This document shows, piece by piece, positions 45,341 through 53,085 of a stretch of DNA of 64,000 nt; the first letter of the stretch is position 1, and the number at the start of each line of letters is the position of its first letter. Position numbers and translations under genes: made by a program. The notes under the pieces are model-generated. The model did no database searches. It was given only the letters and a program-made list of their open reading frames with translations, and was not told the DNA's origin. Origin of the DNA: an uncultured Flavobacteriales bacterium (GTDB lineage: Bacteria > Bacteroidota > Bacteroidia > Flavobacteriales > Flavobacteriaceae); NCBI GenBank assembly GCA_913058295.1, contig CAJXRD010000001.1:1-64000 (forward strand), written 5' to 3'.

Positions 45341-46942
45341 TTAACCTTTAGAAACTTTTAATTTCATTCCGGGTTTTAAATGGTTACTGCTAATATCGTT
45401 CCAATTTTTTATTTTTTGAACAGTAACTCCAGGAAATTTTTGAGAGATACTCCAAAGGGAGTCTCCATTTTTAACAGTATAAATTTTTACGTTGTTCTTG
45501 GTAGTTGTTTTCGCTACTGAAGTCTCATTCTTGGCGGCAAATGGTTTACGAGGATAAATGGTAAGTCGTTGCCCAACTTTTAAATTGTTACTCTTAAGGC
45601 CATTCCACTTTTTTATCTGACTAACACCAACGCCATAACGTTCGGCAATTTTACCTAAATAATCCCCACTTCGTACTCGATATCGAATCCTATCTGGTTG
45701 TTCTATATAGGTGGGTAATGGTTTTTCTAATTTCTTTATTTCTTCTTCAACATGTACATAAATAGCTTCTTCATTAGCTACAAATATTCCTATTTTATCT
45801 ACCGGAAGTCTTAGGGAATAATTTTTATCCTTAATATATGGGATAATTCCAACCTTATAGGAAGGGTTTAAAAACTGTACTTCTTCTATAGGAAGGTTCA
45901 CTACTTCTGCTACCTGCTTTAAAGTTATTAACCTTTTTACCTGTATAGTATCTGTTGCAATTTGATGGTGTCTAGGGCCTGTACTTTTAAATCCATGTTC
46001 TTCGGCGTACTCAAAAATATACATGGTAGCTAAAAACGCAGGGACGTAGCCAGCGGTTTCTCTAGGTAGTTTTTTTCTAATCTTCCAATAATTAGTTTCT
46101 CCTCCAGATCTTCTAATTGCTTTCGAAACATTCCCTGGTCCAGAATTATAGGCTGCTAAAGCTAAATCCCAATCGTTAAAGCTACCATATAGGCTTTTTA
46201 AATATTTACTTGCAGCTTCGGTAGCCATTTCTGGGTCCGCACGTTCATCTACATATGAATTTACCTCTAAGCCATACATTTTTCCAGTGGCAAACATAAA
46301 TTGCCAAAGTCCTTTTGCACCAACTCGAGATTGTGCTACAGGGTCTAAAGCAGATTCTACTACGGCCAAGTATTTAATCTCCAGCGGAAGGTTGTGCTTA
46401 TCTAATTCCTGTTCAAACATTGGAAAATAATAATCGCTCAATGCTATTAAACTTCCCATCGTTCTACGACGATTTTTTAAGTAATGCTTAATTACGCTTT
46501 CTAAAGAGGCGTTGTATTCTACATTAAATGGAGTTCGGGCATTGAGCTCTTCTAATCTTTGTTTTAAAACTTCTGTGGAAAGTTCTTTGTATTCTACTGG
46601 TTCATATTCCTGATTTACAATACTGCCATAAACTTCTTCAAACCTTTCGTTATTATAAAGTTCTTTAATCCATAAACTATCCGCTTCTCTTGCTATCTGA
46701 TTATCCTGTAAATCAAAAATCAAAGTGTCTCTAGTGTTCGTGTGAATAGAATTGCTTGTAAAATCTCCTGAAGTTTCTTTTACAACAATTGTATCTACAA
46801 GTTGTATAGTTTTTTTCTGAAGCTCTAGTTGAACAATTGGTAAAGAATCATTTTTTATGGTTTCTTCTTGTGCAAATACAGTTCCATTTCCATAAAAAAA
46901 TAGAATCAAAAAAAGAGCAGAGTATATTTGTTTTAGATTCAT
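45341..46942 (-). CDS. Lytic transglycosylase with two LysM domains (MltD-like)
   Basis: A 533-residue protein: signal peptide ending VFAQ (about 25), a linker, then an SLT/lysozyme-like domain (about 165-300) with the catalytic Glu in AVVESALDP, SRVGAKGLWQFMFATGKMYG and ALAAYNSGPGNVSKAI, and two C-terminal LysM repeats (about 430-475 and 488-532, with YRVRSGDYLGKIAERYG and YTVKNGDSLWSISQKF). It cleaves peptidoglycan glycan strands in the periplasm and binds the wall through LysM. Confidence 0.95.
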   Translation of the reverse strand: MNLKQIYSALFLILFFYGNGTVFAQEETIKNDSLPIVQLELQKKTIQLVDTIVVKETSGDFTSNSIHTNTRDTLIFDLQDNQIAREADSLWIKELYNNERFEEVYGSIVNQEYEPVEYKELSTEVLKQRLEELNARTPFNVEYNASLESVIKHYLKNRRRTMGSLIALSDYYFPMFEQELDKHNLPLEIKYLAVVESALDPVAQSRVGAKGLWQFMFATGKMYGLEVNSYVDERADPEMATEAASKYLKSLYGSFNDWDLALAAYNSGPGNVSKAIRRSGGETNYWKIRKKLPRETAGYVPAFLATMYIFEYAEEHGFKSTGPRHHQIATDTIQVKRLITLKQVAEVVNLPIEEVQFLNPSYKVGIIPYIKDKNYSLRLPVDKIGIFVANEEAIYVHVEEEIKKLEKPLPTYIEQPDRIRYRVRSGDYLGKIAERYGVGVSQIKKWNGLKSNNLKVGQRLTIYPRKPFAAKNETSVAKTTTKNNVKIYTVKNGDSLWSISQKFPGVTVQKIKNWNDISSNHLKPGMKLKVSKG

Positions 46943-47062
46943 TGTTCTTAAAATGATCTTGGGCTTTTATAAAATTTTGATAAATGTAGGAAATTGGTAA
47001 GAAACGTCAAATTATTTAACTTTTCAATGTCATAAAATAATTCTCTTAGTTTGTGTTATTTC

Positions 47063-48250
47063 TTATTTAGTAATCGCTTCAATTCCAGGAAGCACTTTGC
47101 CTTCTAGCATTTCTAGCATGGCACCACCCCCAGTAGAAACATAACTCACTTTTTTAGAAAGTTCAAACTTTTTAACGGCTGCTACTGAATCTCCTCCTCC
47201 AACTAATGAAAAGGTTCCGTTTTTAGTTGCTTCCGCAATTGCATTTCCTAAATAAATAGTTCCTTTAGCAAAGGTGGAAAGTTCAAAAACTCCTACAGGT
47301 CCGTTCCATAGTATGGTTTTCGAATCCAATATTACTTTAGAAAATAAGACGTTCGTTTGAGGCCCAACATCTAAGCCCATCCAACCTTCAGAAATATGAA
47401 AAATGTCTTCTATTTTGGTTTCCGCCTCGTTAGAAAAATCTGCAGCAGCAATCACGTCTAATGGTAAATGAACTTCCACATTTTTCTCTTTTGCTTTTTT
47501 AAGAATGGTAAGCGCTAATTCTTGCTGGTCTTCTTCCACTAAAGAATTACCTATGTTTCCCCCTTGTGCTTTTATAAAAGTAAAAGCCATTCCGCCTCCA
47601 ATAATAAGGTGATCTACTTTATCTAAAATGTTTTCAATAATCGTAATTTTTGAAGACACTTTTGCACCACCAATAATTGCGGTCACTGGTTTTTCACTAT
47701 TGGTTAGTACTTTATTAAGGTTTTCAATTTCTGAGGCTAAAAGCAATCCAAAGCATTTATTTTCAGGGAAAAATTGAGCAATTACAGAAGTTGATGCATG
47801 GGCTCTATGTGCCGTACCAAATGCATCATTAATATAAATATCTCCTAACTTAGAAAGTTGTTTTGCAAACTCTACGTCTCCAGCTTTTTCCTCATTATGA
47901 TAACGTAAGTTCTCTAATAAAAGTAACTCTCCTGAATTTAAATTTTCCACTGCATTTAAAGTCTCTTCGCCAATACAATCGGATACAAACTTAACTTCAA
48001 CCCCAACAACTTGTTCTATAGTGGTGATAATATGTTTTAGTGAGAACTGTTCTTCTCGATTTTTTGGCCTTCCAAGGTGAGACATTAAAACACAAGACCC
48101 TCCGTCTTCTAAAACTTTAATAATCGTTGCTTTAGCGGCTAATATTCTAGTATTATCGGTTACTTTTAAAGTATCGTCTAAAGGAACATTAAAATCAACG
48201 CGGATTAATGCTTTTTTATTTTTGAAGTCAAAATCGTTTACAGTTTTCAT
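47063..48250 (-). CDS. pgk: Phosphoglycerate kinase
   Basis: A 395-residue monomeric kinase of normal size. Features are ALIRVDFNVPLD (the RVDxNVP signature), LMSHLGRPKNR, LLLENLRYHNEEK, AIIGGAKVSSKI, and the nucleotide end LVGGGDSVAAVKKF followed by YVSTGGGAMLEMLEG. It is the ATP-forming step of glycolysis. A TATATTTG box lies 106 bp upstream on the minus strand, divergent from holB. Confidence 0.98.
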   Translation of the reverse strand: MKTVNDFDFKNKKALIRVDFNVPLDDTLKVTDNTRILAAKATIIKVLEDGGSCVLMSHLGRPKNREEQFSLKHIITTIEQVVGVEVKFVSDCIGEETLNAVENLNSGELLLLENLRYHNEEKAGDVEFAKQLSKLGDIYINDAFGTAHRAHASTSVIAQFFPENKCFGLLLASEIENLNKVLTNSEKPVTAIIGGAKVSSKITIIENILDKVDHLIIGGGMAFTFIKAQGGNIGNSLVEEDQQELALTILKKAKEKNVEVHLPLDVIAAADFSNEAETKIEDIFHISEGWMGLDVGPQTNVLFSKVILDSKTILWNGPVGVFELSTFAKGTIYLGNAIAEATKNGTFSLVGGGDSVAAVKKFELSKKVSYVSTGGGAMLEMLEGKVLPGIEAITK

Positions 48251-48356
48251 GTATTTCTGTTATTTTAATAAATCGGTCACATGCTGTTCGCTATAATTCA
48301 TTTTACTGAATGATAAACTTTTTTGCATGCTCGTTTCATATGCTTTATTTTCGGGG

Positions 48357-48364
48357 CAAATATA
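48357..48364 (-). promoter_or_regulatory. TATATTTG -7 box upstream of pgk
   Basis: Exact TAnnTTTG match on the minus strand in the pgk-holB divergent gap; a leader of about 100 bases would result. Confidence 0.45.
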
Positions 48365-48410
48365 CGGATAACAAGGTTTTATTTCTGTGTAAATTAACGT
48401 AATATTGTCT

Positions 48411-49565
48411 ATGGATTTTTCAGAAGTTATAGGTCAAAAACACTTAAAATCTCACTTGTTAAAAACGATTGAAAATGGGCGTATTCCCCATTCTCAACTT
48501 TTTATAGGTAAAGCCGGTAGTGGGATTCTTCCAATTGCTTTAAGTTATGCAAAAGAAATTTTATGCCATAGCTTTACAAAGGACAGCGAGGGCTATTTAC
48601 AATGTGCGCACAAAGTTGCAAAACTTGGCCATCCTGACCTTCATTTTGTAATGCCCGTGAATACAAATGAAAAGATTAAAAAAAATCCAATCTCTTCTAA
48701 TTTTTCATCCGAGTGGCGAGAGTTTGTTTTAAATAATCCCTACGCATCTTTATACGATTGGTATCAGTTTTTAGGAATAGAAAATAAACAAGGAAACATT
48801 AGCAAACATGAAGCACAGGATATTTCAAAGAAATTAGCATTAAAAGCCTATGAAGGAGGTTATAAAGTAATGATAATTTGGATGGCCGATAAAATGAATA
48901 CGGAATGTTCTAATAAAATATTGAAATTACTAGAAGAACCGCCTGCCAAAACAGTGCTTTTATTGCTTACTGAAAATGAAGAGAATGTTCTAGGAACTAT
49001 TCAATCTCGTTGCCAGAAATTACATTTTCCATTGTTATCTGAAGAAGACATCTCTTTACAACTAATTAATAGTCACAACATTACAGAATATATCGCTAAA
49101 AATATTAGCCATCAAGCTAATGGCGATTTTAATAAGGCGCTTCACTTAATATCCAATAATCAAGAGGATCTTGAATTTGAAAAATGGTTTGTTACCTGGG
49201 TTCGAACTGCTTTTAGAGCAAGAGGGAACAAAGCTGTAATTAATGATTTGCTAAGCTGGAGTGAAACCTTGGCTAAAGAAGGTAGAGAAACACAAAAAAA
49301 GTTTTTAGCTTTTTGCTTAAGTTTATTTAGACAAGCATTGCTTAAAAACTATAAAGTAGATTCTTTAATATTTTTTGAAAGTAAGGATTTTAAATTCTCA
49401 TTAGAAAAGTTTGCTCCTTTTGTACATCAAAATAATATTTTTGGAATTATGAAGGCTTTGGAAGATGCTGAATATCATGTAGAGCGAAACGGGAATGCCA
49501 AAATTATTTTTACAGATCTGTCCATTCAATTAACAAGACTAATTCATAAAAAAGAACTTGCATAA
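48411..49565 (+). CDS. holB: DNA polymerase III subunit delta'
   Basis: A 384-residue clamp-loader protein from the ATG at 48411. It begins MDFSEVIGQKHLKSHLLKTI and has SQLFIGKAGSGILPIAL where an active ATPase would have a Walker A lysine; the degenerate loop is expected for delta', which does not hydrolyse ATP. NKILKLLEEPPAKTVLLLLT and IQSRCQKLHFP are typical clamp-loader motifs. The zinc module is reduced: only two of the usual cysteines are obvious. It helps load the sliding clamp at the replication fork. Confidence 0.92.
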   Translation: MDFSEVIGQKHLKSHLLKTIENGRIPHSQLFIGKAGSGILPIALSYAKEILCHSFTKDSEGYLQCAHKVAKLGHPDLHFVMPVNTNEKIKKNPISSNFSSEWREFVLNNPYASLYDWYQFLGIENKQGNISKHEAQDISKKLALKAYEGGYKVMIIWMADKMNTECSNKILKLLEEPPAKTVLLLLTENEENVLGTIQSRCQKLHFPLLSEEDISLQLINSHNITEYIAKNISHQANGDFNKALHLISNNQEDLEFEKWFVTWVRTAFRARGNKAVINDLLSWSETLAKEGRETQKKFLAFCLSLFRQALLKNYKVDSLIFFESKDFKFSLEKFAPFVHQNNIFGIMKALEDAEYHVERNGNAKIIFTDLSIQLTRLIHKKELA

Positions 49566-49584
49566 GCAATTTCTATTTTATAAA

Positions 49585-49628
49585 TTAATTTCATATTTTT
49601 TTCTTATGAATTAAGCGTATGAAATTAA
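49585..49628. repeat. 11-bp inverted repeat after holB
   Basis: TTAATTTCATA (49585-49595) and TATGAAATTAA (49618-49628) form a perfect AT-rich inverted repeat with a 22-base loop, 20 bases after the holB stop. There is no T-tract, so a terminator role is unproven. Confidence 0.35.
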
Positions 49629-49708
49629 GCTTTTAAGCAACTTTCTTAAAAACCCCAACAAATCCTCTGTTTTTATTATAAAGTATAATTAAAGGGCGCT
49701 GAAAACGG

Positions 49709-50557
49709 CTATTTGTCTTTTTTAAAGCAATATATCAATGAAGAATAGTCCTTAGTTTTCCAAGCAGTAAGATTAGATCGCAATCCTATAAAAAATGCTT
49801 TGATTAAGTTTTGCTTCCCTGTTTTATTTTTTTCAGAAAGCAAACTCACATAATAGGAATCAAAAATCATTGGCTTTGTTTTGAAAAGAGTCAGTTTGTC
49901 TGAAAATATCTTTTCCATTGATTTTCTTGAAAAATGCCAAAGGTGTCTAGGCACATCAAATGCTGCCCAAAAGGTTTTATAATACTTTGCGTCATAAGAT
50001 TTAAAATTAGGCACAGCAATAATTAATGTTCCACCTGGCTTTAATAGTTTTTCAATCTTATCTATTGTTTCTTCTAAATTAGGAAGATGTTCTAATACAT
50101 GCCAAAGGGTAATTACCTCGAAAGTTTTTCCTTTAAAGGCATCTATATTATTTGTTAATTCTATTCCTTTTTTGCTTGCTAATTCTCTGGCTCCTTTATT
50201 GGGTTCTACACCGTTTATTTCCCAACCAGTTTGCCTGGCATGTTTTAAAAAATCTCCTGTACCTGCACCAATATCCAATAGATTTCCTTCTCCTTTATTC
50301 AAAGTCTTAATTAGCTTTGTTTTATTTTGAAGTGCATTTGTTTTTATAAATTGATACAAAAAAGAAACGAGCCCCTTTTTATTATCGGTATGAGAAATGT
50401 ATTCCTCGCTCTCGTAATATTTCGATAAGGATTCAATCTTTGGTTGTGGATGAGTTACAAGTAATTCCCTATCTAAATCATAAAGCAAACTAAACTCTTC
50501 CCCTGAAACAAGGAAGTCTTTTGTCTTAATATAAATGGATTGGTTTTCCTTTTTCAA
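49709..50557 (-). CDS. Class I SAM-dependent methyltransferase
   Basis: A 282-residue protein. The only workable start is a TTG at 50557, since an in-frame stop lies just upstream and no ATG follows before the core. The N-terminal part is of the kind seen with methyltransferase_23 proteins; motif I is NLLDIGAGTGDFLKHA (about residues 95-110), then VITLWHVLEHLPN and GGTLIIAVPNFKSYDA. The substrate is unknown. The start lies 17 bases from a parS-like site. Confidence 0.9.
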   Translation of the reverse strand: MKKENQSIYIKTKDFLVSGEEFSLLYDLDRELLVTHPQPKIESLSKYYESEEYISHTDNKKGLVSFLYQFIKTNALQNKTKLIKTLNKGEGNLLDIGAGTGDFLKHARQTGWEINGVEPNKGARELASKKGIELTNNIDAFKGKTFEVITLWHVLEHLPNLEETIDKIEKLLKPGGTLIIAVPNFKSYDAKYYKTFWAAFDVPRHLWHFSRKSMEKIFSDKLTLFKTKPMIFDSYYVSLLSEKNKTGKQNLIKAFFIGLRSNLTAWKTKDYSSLIYCFKKDK

Positions 50558-50573
50558 GATGAAATTTTATTAA

Positions 50574-50589
50574 TGTTCCACGTGAAACA
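50574..50589. other. parS-like ParB-binding site
   Basis: TGTTCCACGTGAAACA matches the B. subtilis parS consensus TGTTnCACGTGAAACA at every fixed base. It lies between mnmG and the methyltransferase gene, with a second site on the other side of mnmG. Confidence 0.88.
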
Positions 50590-50606
50590 TTTCTAAATAT
50601 TTTTGT

Positions 50607-52478
50607 TTAACGTCCCATATAAACTAACAATACCGAAATATCATTAGGCGAAACACCACTAATTCTAGATGCCTGTGAAACCGTTACAGGCTTTACAGCT
50701 CTTAACTTTTCTAAAGCTTCATAGGATAAAGATTTTAGTTTAGAATAATCGAAACTTTCTGGAATTCTAATTCCCTCTAATCGATTTAACTTATCTGCGT
50801 TATTTCTTTCTTTATCTATATAACCTGAGTATTTAACTTGAATTTCGGTTTGTTCAATCGCTTCATTATCTAAATCATTTTCAACAATAAAGTCATCTAC
50901 TTCTTTTATTTTCCTCATATCCTCCATGGTAATATTCGGTCGAGAAAATGGCTTAAATAATTTATCGGTTTGTTTAACAGGTGAAGATTCTTTAAACTCT
51001 AATATTGGGTTCAAGATCGATGGACTTACACTTGTACTTCTAAAGAATTGAATAAAATCTTTAGAGTTTTTTTGCTTTTTCTCCATGGTTTCCATTCGTT
51101 CTCTAGAAGCTAAACCTAAATCAAAAGACTTAGAGGTTAGTCTAAAATCTGCATTATCTTGTCTTAATAAAGTTCGATATTCTGCTCGAGAAGTAAACAT
51201 TCTATAAGGCTCTTCCGTTCCTTTAGTAATTAAGTCATCTATTAAAACCCCTATATATGCTTCGTCTCTTTGTAAAGTAAATGGATCTTTTTCTTTCCCC
51301 TTGAGGTGGGCGTTTATTCCTGCCATTTGCCCTTGAGCTGCTGCTTCTTCATAACCCGTCGTTCCGTTTATCTGTCCAGCAAAAAACAAGCCTGAAACCA
51401 ACTTTGTTTCAAGGGAGTGTTTTAATTGAGTAGGTTGAAAATAATCATACTCAATAGCATATCCTGGTCTAAAAAACTTAACGTTTTCAAATCCCGCTAC
51501 TTCTTTTAAAGCTTTATACTGTATATCTTCAGACAAAGAAGTAGAAAAACCATTTATATAATACTCAACTGTGTTCCATCCTTCAGGTTCCACAAAAAGT
51601 TGATGCCTATCTTTATCTGCAAAACGATTTATTTTTTCTTCTATAGAAGGGCAATATCTAGGGCCTGTACTTTGTATTGCACCATTAAACATTGGTGATT
51701 TTTCAAAGCCTTCCTTTAGTAATTCATGTACCGTATTACTAGTATAGGACATATAACACAAACGCTGATTAGTTAGTCTTTTGGTAGACTTTAAATAAGA
51801 AAACTTCTCTGGATGTTCATCACCTGGTTGTTCAATCATTTTTGAAAAATCTAAAGACCGGCCATCTACTCTAGGAGGAGTTCCTGTTTTCATTCTTCCA
51901 GATTCAAAACCTAGATTTAATAGTTCTTCGGTTATTCCGGTTGATGCTCTTTCGCCAGCTCTACCTCCTCCAAAATTTTTGTCTCCAATATGAATGATCC
52001 CATTAAGAAAAGTGCCATTAGTTAATACCACAGTCTTTGATCTAATTTCTATACCAAGTGAAGTTTTAACTCCAACTACCATGTTGTTTTCAACAATTAA
52101 TCCAGCAACCATTTCTTGGTAAAAATCTAAATTAGGAGTGTTTTCCAACATATCCCTCCAGGTTTCTGAAAACCGCATTCGATCACTTTGAACTCTAGGG
52201 CTCCACATAGCAGGACCCTTAGACTTATTAAGCATCTTAAATTGTATGGCGGTATTATCTGAAACAATTCCACTATATCCACCTAAAGCATCAATCTCTC
52301 TAACAATCTGTCCTTTTGCAATTCCTCCCATAGCAGGGTTGCAAGACATTTGCGCGATGTTTTGAAGGTTCATAGTTATCAATAAAGTCTTTGAGCCTAA
52401 ATTAGCAGCAGCAGCAGCAGCTTCAGAACCAGCATGTCCTGCGCCTACAACAATAACATCATATCTATTTGGAAACAT
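50607..52478 (-). CDS. mnmG: tRNA uridine-5-carboxymethylaminomethyl modification enzyme MnmG
   Basis: A 623-residue FAD protein: YDVIVVGAGHAGSEAAAAAA at the N-terminus, CNPAMGGIAKGQIVREIDAL, FLNGIIHIGDKNFGGGRAGE in the middle and the C-terminal PVTVSQASRISGVSPNDISVL domain that binds MnmE. With MnmE it modifies the wobble uridine of some tRNAs. The gene, once called gidA, is often near the replication origin, and here it is flanked on both sides by parS-like sites. Confidence 0.97.
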   Translation of the reverse strand: MFPNRYDVIVVGAGHAGSEAAAAAANLGSKTLLITMNLQNIAQMSCNPAMGGIAKGQIVREIDALGGYSGIVSDNTAIQFKMLNKSKGPAMWSPRVQSDRMRFSETWRDMLENTPNLDFYQEMVAGLIVENNMVVGVKTSLGIEIRSKTVVLTNGTFLNGIIHIGDKNFGGGRAGERASTGITEELLNLGFESGRMKTGTPPRVDGRSLDFSKMIEQPGDEHPEKFSYLKSTKRLTNQRLCYMSYTSNTVHELLKEGFEKSPMFNGAIQSTGPRYCPSIEEKINRFADKDRHQLFVEPEGWNTVEYYINGFSTSLSEDIQYKALKEVAGFENVKFFRPGYAIEYDYFQPTQLKHSLETKLVSGLFFAGQINGTTGYEEAAAQGQMAGINAHLKGKEKDPFTLQRDEAYIGVLIDDLITKGTEEPYRMFTSRAEYRTLLRQDNADFRLTSKSFDLGLASRERMETMEKKQKNSKDFIQFFRSTSVSPSILNPILEFKESSPVKQTDKLFKPFSRPNITMEDMRKIKEVDDFIVENDLDNEAIEQTEIQVKYSGYIDKERNNADKLNRLEGIRIPESFDYSKLKSLSYEALEKLRAVKPVTVSQASRISGVSPNDISVLLVYMGR

Positions 52479-52489
52479 ATTATCTTGAT

Positions 52490-52505
52490 TGTTCCACGTG
52501 GAACA
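52490..52505. other. parS-like ParB-binding site, perfect palindrome
   Basis: TGTTCCACGTGGAACA is a perfect 16-bp palindrome and matches the parS consensus at all but one fixed base. It sits 12 bases before the mnmG ATG, 1.9 kb from the first site. Confidence 0.88.
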
Positions 52506-52572
52506 TTTTTTTTAAACTGTATTTAAATTTGTTTACTAGTAATGAAATATTATTCAATCCTAAATAAAAGAT

Positions 52573-52592
52573 CCCTGAGCTAAGCTGAAGGG
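52573..52592. repeat. REP-like element CCCTGAGCTAAGCTGAAGGG
   Basis: A short element with CCCT/AGGG ends between mnmG and ybeY. It begins with the same CCCTGAG as the element at 14228-14303. Confidence 0.4.
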
Positions 52593-52668
52593 AAAAAATT
52601 GAGTGCAAATATAGGTAATTAACTTAAAACCAGAGTATTAATATTCTTTTGCTTTGATTTTCAAGACG

Positions 52669-53085
52669 TTAAACAAAATCCCGTAACAAAAGAGCTTCGT
52701 TTTCTTTGGATCGCATGACTTTAGCATCAGCGTCAGATTTATCTTTAAATCCACAAAAATGAAGTATTCCATGAATAATTACTCGATGCAATTCGTTTAA
52801 AAATGTTGTCTTAAAAGTTTTAGAGTTTTCAAGTACACGCTCAACAGATATAAATATATCCCCATTAATTTGTCTCCCTAAACTATTGTCAAAGCTTATA
52901 ATATCTGTTAATGTATCATGATTTAGAAATTCAACATTTAATTTGTGTAGATAATCATCATCACAAAAAATAAAAGATATCTCTCCCTCTTCATATCCTT
53001 CAGAAGTGATGTTTTTTAATATCCATTTTGAAACTTGTTCTTCCTTTTCAAGGTTAAAATCTGTTTCTGAATAAAAATCAATCAT
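52669..53085 (-). CDS. ybeY: Endoribonuclease YbeY
   Basis: A 138-residue protein. The metal-site motif reads VIIHGILHFCGFKDKS, so the first two His of H-G-x-L-H are kept, while the third ligand position has D instead of the common H (G-x-D-H in many bacteria). This variant is, to my knowledge, usual in Bacteroidetes. The DYLHKLNVEFLNHDTLTDIISF segment earlier is the family core. YbeY matures 16S rRNA and takes part in ribosome quality control. Its start overlaps the end of the upstream DUF4175-type gene by eight bases. Confidence 0.93.
   Translation of the reverse strand: MIDFYSETDFNLEKEEQVSKWILKNITSEGYEEGEISFIFCDDDYLHKLNVEFLNHDTLTDIISFDNSLGRQINGDIFISVERVLENSKTFKTTFLNELHRVIIHGILHFCGFKDKSDADAKVMRSKENEALLLRDFV

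Noticed and set aside
48480-48560. Damaged ATP-binding loop in holB as a sign of a pseudogene.
   Set aside because: Subunit delta' normally lacks a working Walker A motif; the frame is intact and of normal length.
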